From Lytechinus pictus (taxonomy: Eukaryota; Echinodermata; Echinoidea; Temnopleuroida; Toxopneustidae), in assembly GCF_037042905.1 (NCBI RefSeq), contig NC_087253.1, positions 17,535,001 to 17,599,000 on the forward strand: a stretch of 64,000 nucleotides of DNA. The letters run 5' to 3'. How positions within the stretch are numbered: position 1 is the stretch's first letter; every line of letters begins with the position of its first letter. The notes below the pieces were generated by a model. It was not told where the DNA came from. It saw nothing but the letters and a program-made list of their open reading frames with translations, and did no database searches. Shown here piece after piece: positions 1 through 11,389 of this stretch. The translations under genes and the position numbers were made by a program.

Positions 1-1000
1 TTTTTTTTTGACATTTTCACCTAAAGAATTGAAACTCAAGCAGAATAGGTATATAAGTAAACAATTGATGCGAGCGCGAAGCGCGAGCGTAAAATTTCGA
101 GATTTAGTCCCATAATATTTACTGAACGAGACACTCTACTCATGTTTTGTAAATCATGAAAAGGATGAGTATTAATAATGCGAGCGCAAAGCGCGAGCAT
201 AAATTTTTTATATACGTTTTGAACTGGTACCTGTTGAAAAGGTAACTGTTAAGGACTGCTTGCACTTAGCCATGAAGGCGTTACATATTTCAACAATCAA
301 AAAATGCGAGCACGAAGCGCAAGCTGAAAATTTTTGAACTTTCTAAAGAAAGAATGGAAAATTTTAATCAGTTTTTGTAATCGTGAACAGGATAGCTATA
401 TAATTTAATAATTGAAGCGAGCTCGAAGCGCGAGCAGAAAAAAAAAAACGAGATTTAGACCTAAAAATGGGCCACTCTGTTCATGATGTACAAAAGGATG
501 AGTAATATTGGGTCTTCCCACATTAATAATGCGAGCACAAAGCGCGAGCAGAAATATTTTGATATTGTGATCTGAAACTGGATAATGATTTAAATAGAGA
601 ACAAGTTGAGTATCTGAATAAACATGCGCGCGCGTGTTTCATAAATTATTTAGACCTAGAATCTAAGCATTCTATATACATGTACATCTTTAATCATGTA
701 AATCATGAAACTTTGATACTCCAATCTGAAAAAAGAGTCAATTTCAGCTTTATATTTCAAGCACTTTGTAGAAAAATTGTAAGGCAAGCAGCAAATGTTA
801 ATATTCAGACCATAAAACTGACATTTTTACAGAGCACTTTTTAAAAATCAATTTGTAAATCACACAAAATAATGAAAGTTCGATTTCCAAGGTGTAATAT
901 GTTTTGTATATTGACTTCCAAACTTGACATTCGAGCTCCATATTGAACAAGATATGTAAATCACCTAACAGACAATGCGAGCGCGAAGCGAGAGCTTAAA
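1..1000. repeat. Tandem array, ~115-bp unit with a palindromic GCGAGC box
   Basis: The near-palindrome GCGAGCGCGAAGCGCGAGC or close variants begins at about 70, 180, 306, 417, 531 and 977, with a degenerate GC box near 625. The first five are 110-126 bases apart. Between boxes the unit also repeats words such as GAGATTTAG, CACTCT and CATGATTTACAAAAGGATGAGTA-like text. Units are diverged, and the array starts before or at the window edge. There is no coding content. It resembles the dispersed GCGAGC-type repeats of marine invertebrate genomes, but I cannot name the family. Confidence 0.75.
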
Positions 1001-1991
1001 TGTTATATATAGTGGCACGAAAGATTATTTTTATTTTCCAAGTCTTCCCCTCATCTTGTTTTATGCACTCGTCGTCCTTTTCATTTTCTCCTCTCTTTTC
1101 CCTCTTTTATTCCTTCTTTCTTTCTGTTTTTTTTTCCTTTTTTTTGCTCCACCAAGAGGGGGAGGGGGGGCGGGCCCCTCGGCCCCCTGGTCCGCCTACG
1201 GGGACAAGGGGCGGGAACATTTGACAAGCAAAAAAAAAGGTTATCCCAAAAGTAAGGTCATCTTGTCCCAGGCCAACTCGTCCCCAAATACATGTTTTAT
1301 TTCGATTTAGAATGATGTATTTCTTACCATCATAAAAGACCAAAAATAGTAGGGGGGACATTTGATATTGTGTCCCCCCTACTATTTTGAGTAGGGGGGA
1401 CACGTCCCCCCTGTCCCCCCTGGGATTTCCGCCCATGTCTTCTCCTATCCACTGTTTCTACAACACTTCACATGGTGTACCGTAAACCACATCAGCGATT
1501 GTACATACCACCATGCAAACCTTCAAACAACATTTGATTCAAATTGTTCCTCTCTTTTTACTCTTTTCAATAAGATTGCTTCTTCTCTTGGGTTTTGGTT
1601 TCCTTTAAGAGGATGTTTATTTCGGAATAACACACTACTTCGAATATGTAGATACAAGCACAGTGCATTCATGAAGAATATAAACTTTAAATAAACAGTA
1701 ATTTTTTGCTTAAAGTTTCGCTGAAACCTTCAACATAACTGTGAAATTGAGTGAGTTGATGATAATCTGTCACCACTATTCTTCTGTAAATCTGATTCGA
1801 GAAAACCTAATTATTTCGCTATTTGTTCATACATGTGTTATTTACTTGGATTAACTTAATTCTTGGATGCTGAGACATAAAACAATATGCCCATGTATAC
1901 ACCCCCATTATTACATTAATGACGATCTAACATAGTTATTACAATTAATCCTATTATAAATTTTTGAATCAGAAAATTAAAATATCCGAGG
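1001..1991. other. Gene-free spacer with low-complexity tracts and a GGGGGGACA inverted repeat
   Basis: A pyrimidine-rich tract (about 1040-1150) is followed by a G/C-rich patch (1156-1215). At 1350-1425, AGTAGGGGGGACA faces TGTCCCCCCTACT and is followed by GGGATTTCCGCCC, which looks like the end of a degraded DNA-transposon fragment. The rest, up to the 3' end of GT31-1, is AT-rich with no supported coding region. Open frames here are low-complexity readthrough. Confidence 0.5.
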
Positions 1992-3062
1992 TCAGCAATG
2001 CACAATCGTACAAATAAAAAACATACATAATAGCAATACTAATAAGAATGGAAAAATGAACAATTTTGCACGTTTAGTTATGTGAATTTCCCTTTCAGGG
2101 ACACTCTTGAAGTCCTCCCAATTATCCCTGGCTTTTTTCATTTGATACACAGACAACTGGCTCTTTAGATAGTCTTTTGGTTTACGTTCCGGATGCAGTT
2201 TAGCGTATAGTTTGACTCTATCGGCGATGGCGATCCCCGTCGCGTCTAGGAGCATGCCACAGTAGACGTCATCAAAAGGCACTTTGGGTAACACTTCTTT
2301 AGATGCGGCGTAGAGTTTCTGTACGGAGTCCTGGGACAATACGTAACCCGCGCCAAATGGTGACAGAGGATAGGTATCCTCTGGGTATAGCTCCTTCGGA
2401 CAGTACCATTTGCTGTCCTCGTTCCTGATCGGCTTGCCCACGTTTGGCTCACCGAGGCAGAGGTTGGTACGGTTCCACGAAGGTAACCCCTCTAGGTCCT
2501 GAACAAGGGTCACGATGTCAAGCATCACATCGTCATCAATGGACATCACAAACTCGGTGTTCCTGCAGAAGTTGGCCACCCACTTGAAACCCGTGATGAG
2601 CTTGATGGTCAGGTTATAGTAGTGGTCTTTGAAGTCAGCCTGGAGGATATCCCCGTGCAGATCAGCTTCTGTCCTGATGCTTTCTCGCTCCATGCTGTCC
2701 TCGACGTTTCCAAGGACAAAGAGCACCCTAGCGGGTAAGTTCAACTCCCTGATACCACTTACATAGGTCTCGCGAATAACATCCCTGCGGGGTTTGTTTG
2801 AGGGTGCTGATTTGACCAGGAGTAGCAATGTCATATCCCTGCTTCCTAACTTACAGGTGTCCGACGGGTTTATCAAGAAGTCATAGATACCCACTTTCAG
2901 AGTTCCCGGTGTCCAATGAACATCTTTCAGCCAGCCAACTTCCAGAGGATTCTCCCTCGCGGGTACTAGAACGATTCTATAGTATGCAACTAGTAGAAAA
3001 GCGGATATGGCGGATACTATCCAAAACATCGGGACAATCCTCTTAAGCACTCTACCCCTCAT
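1992..3062 (-). CDS. GT31 beta-1,3-glycosyltransferase-like protein, paralogue 1
   Basis: Predicted Golgi glycosyltransferase that would transfer a hexose or N-acetylhexosamine from a UDP-sugar in beta-1,3 linkage; donor and acceptor cannot be read from sequence. From the ATG at 3062 it is 356 residues. It has a signal anchor (about 10-29), a stem block with GWLKDVHWTPGTL, then RDVIRETY, VLFVLGN, DHYYNLTIK, the metal-binding DDD (about 176-178) and FDDVYCGM (acidic DDVY about 264-267). A final hydrophobic helix spans about 334-355. The frame stays open to an ATG at 3146, but 3062 places the basic tail and anchor as in the paralogues. There are no introns or frameshifts. A TATATAA lies on this strand about 240 bases upstream. 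Closest to GT31-2: both share LGEPNVGKPIRN. GT31 membership is secure; specificity is unknown. Confidence 0.9.
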   Translation of the reverse strand: MRGRVLKRIVPMFWIVSAISAFLLVAYYRIVLVPARENPLEVGWLKDVHWTPGTLKVGIYDFLINPSDTCKLGSRDMTLLLLVKSAPSNKPRRDVIRETYVSGIRELNLPARVLFVLGNVEDSMERESIRTEADLHGDILQADFKDHYYNLTIKLITGFKWVANFCRNTEFVMSIDDDVMLDIVTLVQDLEGLPSWNRTNLCLGEPNVGKPIRNEDSKWYCPKELYPEDTYPLSPFGAGYVLSQDSVQKLYAASKEVLPKVPFDDVYCGMLLDATGIAIADRVKLYAKLHPERKPKDYLKSQLSVYQMKKARDNWEDFKSVPEREIHITKRAKLFIFPFLLVLLLCMFFICTIVHC

Positions 3063-3603
3063 CTTTGTCGTATGCACCACAAAGATAGTAACCACTTTCA
3101 AAAGACGATGTCCACCACCAACGAGTTGTATTCCCCAGTATTTCAAATATATCCGATCGGTTCAATGACCAACAAGAGCTGGAATATAATAATCGCTGCA
3201 TCAGGTATTGTTTTAAAGAACTTTTCAGGCAGTGAAGAGTTTATATGTATGATATCTCCGAAACATACGACGGCTTCATCACCGGGTGCATATAAATGTT
3301 ATATATCCTCGGTTACCCTTCATTGGTGTATCTACATATTGGCAGTGAAGGGTGCATTAGTATGTACCATACGTCCTATTCCATCGAACGGAAAGCATTT
3401 TATTATAGGTCAACAAAAGAGGGCATTATGGCTTGTGTGGTTATACACTATTGCACAAGGCAAAATGAAGTGAGAGTGTCTTCCGTGATTTATATTATAT
3501 TAAGTCAATGAAGTGTTCCAAGCGGCTCAGTTACCTTGTGAGATTTAGCGCAGTATTGGGTATAGTGTATATCCTCCCTTATCATGTGCCACTTCACTGC
3601 TTA

Positions 3604-3710
3604 TACCTTGGTCACATTTGCTCTACGGCGGCCTTACGGCGAGTCGAAATCAGCCGTTTTATGTGCGAGCTACATATAGGTGGTTTGTATAAAAATGAAT
3701 AAATGTTCAT
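3604..3710. mobile_element. Truncated copy of the TACCAGGGTCAC palindromic MITE
   Basis: TACCTTGGTCACATTTGCTC followed by GGCGGCCTTACGGCGAGTCG matches one arm of the complete element at 46468-46630 with a few substitutions. The partner arm is missing, so this is a half copy. Confidence 0.6.
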
Positions 3711-3765
3711 GCGTCAAAGAAAAATAATTCATCCGAGAAATGATGTTGTTATTACACTATGACAT

Positions 3766-4040
3766 TTTGTACATTCTTCTACTTCTTCTTTCTCTTTTCC
3801 TCTTCTTCTTCTCCTCCCCTCCTTCTTCTTCATTATTATTATTATTTTTTCAAAAATAAATATTATTATCATGATCATCATTATTATTATTGTCATCGTC
3901 ATCTCTTACATTATTATCATTTTCATAACAATCATTGCAAATAGATAAGTATACTAGTTCTGCATGTTCCCAAACTGAAGTGATAGTGACAATGATAATA
4001 ACAGGGATAATAATAACAATGATGATAATATTAATAGCAA
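3766..4040. repeat. Low-complexity (TTC)n / (ATT)n / (ATC)n tract
   Basis: Runs of CTTCTT give way to ATTATT and ATCATT trinucleotides. Open frames here encode only Tyr/His/Asn-rich microsatellite peptides. Confidence 0.7.
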
Positions 4041-4067
4041 TCATGAACTAGCACATCAATGATGTGG

Positions 4068-5478
4068 AGCTCATCCGGCATCTCGCAACGAAATTTAACA
4101 CAATTTTAATTTCAGCCCAGTTGACATTGTAGTGAATTACATTGGTGACATAAATTGAGAATATAGAATTGAAATTGATGAAGAAAAGACATAAAAGCAT
4201 TTTTTGTGATCTATGAATAAATTTCATATGAATTAGGAATAAATAATTTTCTAGTCAAAATTTCTAAACTCTGTTTAGAACTTTGGTGAACCTCATGCAG
4301 CTCTCAGATGAGACAAAAATAATCAAAATCAATCAACAAATAAATAAGTATTTTTTGTGAGTTTTGAAAATATATGAATAAATTAGCAGATTTAATGAGT
4401 TTCAAAATTCTGTGTTAAAATTTTGTATCTCCACCTCGAGCTATCATATAAAGCAACAAAATTGAAATTGATCAGTAATTGAAGAAAAAAAAAACGTTTT
4501 TTGTGATTTATGAATAAACTTTGCATAAATTAGCATAAATAATTTTCTAGACAAAATTTCAAAGTTTTGTGTACAAGTTTGATGAACCTCATGCAGCTCT
4601 ACCAGTTGGAAGAAAACATATAAAGAAGAAGAGGCATTTCTGTGATTTATTAATAAATTTTGCATAAATTAGCATAAATAATTTTCTACTGAGAATTTCA
4701 AAATTCTGTGTAAAAGTTTGTTGATCCCCATGAAGGTCTACCAGATGGAAGAAAAAAAAATCAAAATCGGTCAACAATTAAAGAAGAAGAAGCATTTTAT
4801 GTGAATTTTTAAAAAGACGCATAAATTAGCATATTTAATGAGTTTCAAAATTCTGTGTATAATTTTTGAATCCCCCACCTAATGCTATCATATAAAACAA
4901 ACAGAATTGAAATCAGACTTGAAATGACGAAGAAGAAGTATTTTGAAATTCAGTCAACAAATAAAGAAGAGGCATTTTCTGTCATTCATGAATTTTGCAA
5001 AAATTATTTTCTACTCCAAATTTAAAAATTCTGTGTAGAAGTTTGGTCAACCTCATGAAGCTCTACCAGATGGAAGAAAAAAAAAATCAAAATCGGTCAA
5101 CAAATAAAGAAGAAGAAGCATTTAATATGCATAAATTAATTTCGCATAAATTAGCATAAAAATTGTTCTAGTCAAAATTTCAAAATTCTGTGTAGAAGTT
5201 TGGTAAACCTCATAAAGCTCTACCAGATGGAAGCCAAAAATTCAAAATCGGTCAATAAATAAAGAAGAAGCGCATAAATTAGCATATTTAATGAGTTTCA
5301 AAATTCTGTGTAGAAGTTTTGAACCCCCCACCTAGTGCTATCATATAAAGCAAACAGAATTGAAATCGGACTTGAAATGGCGAAGAAGCATTTTGAAATT
5401 GTGGACGGACGACAGACGCCAGACGACGGACGCCACGCCACGGCATAAGCTCATCTGGCCCTTCGGGCGGGATGAGCT
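4068..5478. mobile_element. Non-autonomous element with AGCTCATCC ends and internal minisatellite
   Basis: The left edge AGCTCATCC (4068) is matched by the inverted GGATGAGCT (ends 5478). The right end also folds back on itself, AGCTCATC..GATGAGCT, around 5450-5478. The interior is about eight diverged copies of a 120-180-base unit marked by TTTCAAAATTCTGTGTAGAAG, at about 4259, 4402, 4556, 4696, 4844, 5025, 5178 and 5296. Two subtypes occur: one continues AACCTCATGAAGCTCTACCAG, the other CCACCTAGTGCTATCATATAAA. There is no coding capacity and I see no clear target duplication. Confidence 0.6.
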
Positions 5479-6837
5479 AAAAATAACGAAAATTATAATT
5501 ATAACGACGAAAATTGGTATCAAAAGCACAATGTACCCGTTATTGTACATGGCGTATTATCATTCACACACCATGTTTTTAGCACTTAAAATTTTCAAAA
5601 TCATAAGTAATATAAAAATTAAAGCAACAACATTTCAATAAAGTAAAATCTTATTTAATGAATCAACAAATCTGAAGAGAGCATGATGGCAAGCAAATCA
5701 CATTTATTATCAATAAATGATTGTCGGCTGCAAGACGAGAGGGACGACACTAGGTAATCTCGGGGGGGGGGGGGCACTAGTATTTGGATAGGGTAGGGTG
5801 TTCGGCCCTAAAATCTGAAACCATACACAAAAGAACTGAAGTTGCTATGAAATCAGGGACTATAGATAACCCTCTGCAAATGGAGGTACTTGAGAACTGG
5901 TTTAATGGGGGTCTTAGAGAAATTAGAGAACCGGCGCCTGCAATGAGGGACTTAGGGAAGGAGGAGAAGGGGTTGGTCTATGAAAAAGGTATGATTGGGA
6001 ACTGCTGGCAAGGCGTGAAATCGGGGTCTGAACGGCCGCATATAACCATACTGCAATTACACATAAGTGCATATCCCAAGTGTAATCTCTCTCTCATTGA
6101 GAAAAAAAACCCCTCATAAAACCTTACGACACGACAAAGGGGTGACTACGGCCCGAATGCACATATGAGTATGTTCGTAAAGTACTATAGCAAAGTCCAT
6201 TGGTCTAATACCCTTCCCCCTTTTATTTCATTCCTTACTCCACCCAAATGCTTTATCTATAGAAGAAACGCACAGAATAGACAACAATCATGACAGTACC
6301 ATACCACGTCTTTCATTCATTTCATTTTATTTAAAGACTGCCAGCGTGTCATACCCTTATTCACGACAACACGCTTACCTTGAAAAAGAATAATATTCCA
6401 GATCCAAATGCAAGGATCCCGTCACACAAAACTCAGCATCTGATCATGGGGATGATTCCTACTATTGATTGCATTGACTATTAATAATCAATCGTAAAAA
6501 AACAGCCGTTCAACCAAACGGTAAGATTTGTGTTACGTGGACATGGTGGATGAAAACAAATGCTTTCAAAGGTGGCGACCTATTTATATGCAAAGTATGC
6601 GGGTTTCGTATTGAAATAATTGCATACGAAACCCTCGGAGTCCGACCAGTGATTGCTGAATGAAATATTATAACACGCGAAACTCCAATGATTACACAGT
6701 ATACATGCTATAGACAAGATTGGCAAGATCATATTTATAATGGTTAATGTAACTTGGTCTCCAGTAAATCCCACTTCGTCTACCTGTATACTTTCGGTTT
6801 GGCTCCCGTGCCACATGGCCTAATATCAGTTCATACG
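5479..6837. other. Gene-free interval with a possible G-run repeat fragment
   Basis: A run of Gs followed by CACTAGTATTTGGATAGGG at about 5761-5800 resembles the start of the G-run-plus-GCACT repeats seen at 7333 and 31455, but no matching right end was found. The 111-codon frame at 5784-6119 lies inside this possible repeat fragment and has no recognisable domain. The remainder is AT-rich and featureless. Confidence 0.35.
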
Positions 6838-7290
6838 AACTAACTAACTCACCATCCCACTAATCGGTGGATTTAATTGCATGTTTCGCCTGTTTATCAT
6901 GATGTCTAATAACCCGTTATGCTGCGCCATTTCGTCTAACATCCATTTGACACCACACTTTCTCTATACAAGAGGAACTATTCACGAATAAATTTTCATT
7001 TGGAAAAGGTCAAGACAATCAGTGGATCTAACTGCCATTTCACCCATTTATCATGTTTATCGTGTTGTCTATTTTCCAGTTATGCTCCCCCATTTCGTCT
7101 AATAACCACTTGGTCTATTAATTACCACTCTTATATATATATATATAGATGAAGTGTCCACGAATCAATTGTTGACTTGACAAAGTCGAAGATAATATGT
7201 AGAAGAATTGGAAATTAATGGGAATAATGCTAGGTGGACCGTATTAAACTAACTGTTGTGTAGACCAACCGGCAATAAGACCAAACTGAT
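6838..7290. repeat. Degenerate CATTTCGTCTAAT-word repeat tract
   Basis: Words such as CCATTTCGTCTAA, CCACTTGGTCTA and TAGACCAA recur in both orientations. A block at about 6864-6955 is repeated, diverged, at about 7022-7112 (GTGGATCTAACTGCCATTTC..CCCATTTCGTCTAATAACC). The vocabulary matches the large foldback at 55357-56255. A short (TA)n lies near 7133-7147. Confidence 0.5.
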
Positions 7291-7332
7291 AGAATACGAA
7301 ATGGGTTTATATAGCCTAAGTTGTATTAGACT

Positions 7333-7857
7333 CCCGGGGGGGGGGGGGGGGGCACTCAGTATATAATGCATAGTGGGTATGTGCCGCGGAGGGGACCCCC
7401 ATTTTTACACTCAAATTTCCGTTCCGATCGAGGCATAGCATTATTGTCTTATTGAGAAAAAGAACAAAGAAAGCCGCTCCAGAGCATAGCATTTTCTTCT
7501 TCTCGAGAAAAAAGAAGAAAAAAATCCGCTCCAGGGCTTCGCATATTTTCCGTTACGCCGTTCCGGTCGCAATTTTGGTGAAAAGCGGCCGCAGCTCGCT
7601 GTCCGACCATCGCCTCTGCGCTAGCGCGCCCGTCAGTCGTGCCGTCGAGCTAGCTGCACGTACGTTCCATAGAGATGCATACGCACTCGCACGCAGGCGA
7701 CCCGTTCCAAGGACCCCCGTTTTCACAAACATTTGTAGTTCCGAAGCCCGTTCCGAGGACCCTCCTTTTTACAATGAGCCCGCTCCAAGGCCCCCGTGTT
7801 TTGTCTCGCCCGCGGCACACCCCTACCACTTTTTTGGTCGAGTGCCCCCCCCCCGGG
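7333..7857 (+). mobile_element. hAT-like non-autonomous element with G-homopolymer ends (copy 1)
   Basis: The element begins CCCGGG plus a long G run and GCACTC, and ends GAGTGC, a C run and CCCGGG, so its termini are inverted repeats. It is flanked on both sides by the same 8 bases, ATTAGACT (7325-7332 and 7858-7865), the duplication size expected of hAT-superfamily insertions. The GC-rich interior contains several diverged short motifs of the CCGTTCC(A/G)AGGACCC type. There is no transposase. The inverted second copy is at 31455-31993. Confidence 0.8.
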
Positions 7858-8310
7858 ATTAGACTATCTAGGAAATATAGGCCTATAGAAATACTGCCTG
7901 AAGTCTCAGGCAACAAAACTACATAGACAATTAGAGTCACAATTTGGACAGCATTCAAAGAGGCTGCACTTCCCATCATTAGAAATCTGCAGCCTCCAAC
8001 CGGATCTCTTGTTCTTTAAGATGTATCCAGGTTTTTACTTGCACATCGCACTCTCCTTTTATTGTAAAATAGAGATATTCACTACGACACCAATCTTTCA
8101 CGACATATTGCAAAGTTCATTCCAGTTTAGCTTTTTGGAGCTGCAAGAGGAATTATCACATCAAGTATCAAGTATCAAGTAAGGATGGTCATATAAACAT
8201 CAACATTGTCTTCATGACTTACTATTTTTGGTCACAGTATGGCACGGCTCCAAGAATTTTTTGATCATTTGATCAATATATATACGTATATATACTTGCA
8301 TATAATATGT

Positions 8311-8530
8311 GTAAATTGAATTGAATTTATTGGAACTTCATTGCCATCTGCCAATATTCCCTTTCAATACAAAAATACAAAGTAGTACAAAACGTACATA
8401 CAATTGAGGAATATTTGAGGATAAGAAAAATAGCAAAATGTAAAACAAGGTATAACAAATATTCATTATAAGTAATCTTGAAAAGGATGTTACAATAAAG
8501 ACATCTAGAAATGTTTATCATTCATCAATT
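8311..8530 (-). mobile_element. Possible LINE 3'-UTR remnant
   Basis: Read on the minus strand, the stretch ends in AATAAATTCAATTCAATTTAC, a form common at 3' ends of CR1/jockey-like retroposons. No reverse-transcriptase frame is attached, so the call is tentative. Confidence 0.3.
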
Positions 8531-9284
8531 ACTGCTGCAAACAGAAAATAATGTGAAATATCGATATTATTATGAAACGTAACTTGAACAAGATGAACAT
8601 AAAAAACAACAACTCTCATTGTGTTTGACTGTCTGGATAATGTGTTATCACATCTTTCTTTGTCCGGATTTGTATCACAGATTTTACATCAATTGAGAAT
8701 GAGATTAAAATATTGTTTTTTTTTATTGTGGGTTGAGTTAGATAGATAAATGGTTTGATAAAAGTAGAAATACGTAGCAACCCAAGCCCAACTGCAATGA
8801 AATGACGAATACAAACACTGGCGGATCCAGGTGGGGGGGAGGGGGGGGGGCAAATCCGGCCCATGCCTCTCATAAAAAATGGAAAATGTGGCGTGCATAA
8901 GCACGTGAAGACCCCTTTTTTGCATGTGCATTTTTATTGGAACAAAAATATCCCCTTTTGGTTAATCCTTGATCCGTGCCTGAATACAAATAACTATTAG
9001 CATGATTCTCATAGCGTGATGTTTCATTCAATCATTAAAATGTGTATTCAATTGATAAATAAACCAACACACGGTTAATAGCATTACAATTAATAGTGAA
9101 AAATGTGAATGGAGAGAAATTTAAGTATTTGTTTGCTAAAGCGGCATTCTAAATGTGCATGATTAAAATATGAAAAATGAGTTTCAATTAATCAACGGCG
9201 AGGTACGCACATTGTGGCGTGAATAAACCAGATTTTATTTTTCGATCAGCCCTATCTTGATGATAAAGATCAAAATCAATCTTC

Positions 9285-9640
9285 ATATTGTATTGAACCA
9301 ATAACTCTATGACAATCCAAACTCCAAAAGTTGTGGTTTAAGTATGGATAGCCAATTGTTTCATAAATATTTAACAGTAGAGATATCATATTTCAGCTCA
9401 TTTGGCTCTTAGATCATTCATAATTGCCTAGGAAGTATAAATATATTATTGTCTTCACCATCGATGAATCAGGAAAGAGCACAGTAAACAAAAGAAACGT
9501 TCAACTTAATAAAAAAAAAATGATACTTTTGGCTTCCCATACTTAAACCACAACTTAAAACCTGAGTTTAAGTTAAACCTGACTTCAGAATACGGGCCTT
9601 AGAGTTTGGATTGTCATAGAGTTATTGGTTCAATACAATG
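9285..9640. repeat. Foldback repeat around ATTGAACCAATAACTCTATGAC
   Basis: The left arm ATTGAACCAATAACTCTATG (about 9292) continues into CTCCAAAAGTTGTGGTTTAAGTATGG. The right part carries CCATACTTAAACCACAACTT (about 9538) and then CATAGAGTTATTGGTTCAAT (about 9617), so the arms are complementary. It is probably a decayed non-autonomous DNA element. Confidence 0.5.
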
Positions 9641-11199
9641 TGAAGATAAGGATTAGGGTTTACTTAAAGTTTTGGAGGTTAGGTTATGTTTTTTTTTAAT
9701 AAGGTGCAGATTTTCATCGGAGGAATTGTCGCCGGAGCAAATGTCATGGAACAAATCTCACGCAATGGGTTCAGAATAAGTAGGGAAAAGATGTAGATTA
9801 ATTTGATTTAATTTTATGATAGGTTAACTTAACTGTTAACTGTGCGCCATAAAAATAGGCACTATTATCATCTTTATTTCATTTCATTTCATTTTATTTA
9901 TGTTTATTTCCACACCCCTTACGTGCGCATACACGGTGATCTTTACAGTCGTACACGATTGGAGTACTTTATTAATGTCTATTTTCTATCGATTTATGTT
10001 AATGATACAGCCTATTCAATGCCTGTATTTCATACTACACATAATGTGAGTTATTCTAAACAGATCTCTATCATTCACTTGACAAACTATCAAAGCTATA
10101 CAGTGCGTATCAATAAAAAGTTTACACTTTGAAAAAGTCCTTGGAATTGAAAAAGATACAACATAGGCATAATTTGTTTTCACTTATATTCTTGGGTTTG
10201 GGTCTCATCTATCAAATGAAGGTTAACAATTGGACAAAATATTACACTTTTGGTGCTCGATGAGTGGGCAAGGAAACAAGTTTAAAGGTTAAATATATAT
10301 TCAAATCAATCTTCTTAGCAAAAGTCCATGTGCTCTTGACGATTAACGTCTATTCTAACCATATAACTATTTACAAGTTCTGCGCAAATCATTTTCAAGA
10401 AAGATATTTTAATAGCTATATCGTCATTCGCTTAAATAGATCTGTACTACTGTATAAATATAGAACAAGCTTCAGGATAATACAAATAAATTATTTTATA
10501 GGATTATTTCTAAATCTGAAAGTGTAAGCCTTTTTTTTATACACACAATATATAGTAGTAAAAGTCCCTTAGACCTATAATTGGAAGTTTTGGGGACAGA
10601 GTTTACAAAAGCACTAAACTTTCCTAAAGTGTTTGGAAGGTCAATAGATTTATTTTTTCCACAGGACATTATTGAAAATCTAATCTTTATGCAAAAATAT
10701 GCTAATTTATGCATAAAGCAGTATTCCAATGCGATAAAAAAAATCACAAAATGGGATGAAACTTTTGGACACCTCTGTCAGATTCATGCTTCTAAACTTC
10801 CGGACAGACCATTCTTTTGCATGATGAATTGATTATAAAATCTTCATGCAGAAATATGCCAATTTATGTAAATTACTAATAATTTATGCATAAATCAATA
10901 TTTCAAAGCAATAAACAATACTCGTCGCTCTCAACATCATGCTCAAGTTCGTACTTCTCGTTCATCTTCATCAAATTTGGCTCGTTCAGCACCTTTCTAA
11001 GAACCGAGCAGGTGAATCCTCCTTCCCTACAAAGCTATGAAATTCACCTTCCTGCTTCTGTGAAGACAGCCTCCTCGTTATTCAAGAAAGCCATTAATGA
11101 GTCCCATAAAATTACTAAAAAGGACAATGAATGGAATGGACCATGGACTAAGCTGACCATTCTGATGTGTTTAATTATTGTTTTAGTGGCCTAAACATG

Positions 11200-11270
11200 G
11201 AGGGGTGTGTGCATAGCGCGTTTTACAACCGAAAGGAAAAGGCGCTATACAAATGACATTTGGATTGGAT
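11200..11270 (+). mobile_element. SINE/LINE-type 3' tail remnant
   Basis: CATAGCGCGTTTTACAAC is followed by AAAAGGCGCTATACAAATG and a TTGGATTGGATTG tail. The GGCGCTATA-AAAT box is the usual 3' end of tRNA-derived SINEs in marine animals and matches the GCGCTTTATAAATCC tail of the SINE at 54988-55275. No tRNA head is visible upstream. Confidence 0.45.
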
Positions 11271-11389
11271 TGAAAACAATTACTATGACATGCAAAACAA
11301 GGTTTAAAGTTTTTGTATATCTTTGTCAGAACAATATCTTCGAATTTCCTCCAAGAAATGTAAAAAAAAAATCATGCACAAAATCTTAA

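Larger units (their letters stand above)
3063..4067. other. Spacer upstream of GT31-1
   Basis: Holds the putative promoter side of GT31-1, a truncated MITE at about 3604-3710, and pyrimidine and ATT/ATC microsatellite sequence at about 3766-4040. No independent gene is supported. The open frame between 3072 and 3473 has no recognisable domain and its composition resembles the flanks. Confidence 0.45.
7866..11385. other. Gene-free AT-rich interval with repeat remnants
   Basis: Contains a CTGGCGGATCCAGG plus G-run fragment at about 8818-8850. Two near-identical inverted stretches, GTTTGGATTGTCATAGAGTTATTGGTTCAAT and its complement, lie at about 9290-9320 and 9605-9635, suggesting a foldback of about 350 bases. 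A SINE-like tail sits near 11205-11265. Open frames of 60-100 codons have no recognisable domains. Confidence 0.45.

Noticed and set aside
1-1000. CRISPR array (regularly spaced palindromic boxes)
   Set aside because: Boxes are diverged, spacers are also related to one another, spacing varies, and the DNA is clearly eukaryotic.
3072-3473. 133-codon plus-strand frame upstream of GT31-1
   Set aside because: Overlaps the GT31-1 5' region in antisense, with no domain and flank-like composition.
5784-6119. 111-codon frame starting MDRVGCSALKSE
   Set aside because: No recognisable domain, begins within a possible G-run repeat fragment, and shows no paralogue in the window.
7452-7979. 109-136-codon frames on both strands
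   Set aside because: They lie inside the G-tipped non-coding element, are GC-driven, and reappear shifted in the second copy with stops, so they are not conserved proteins.
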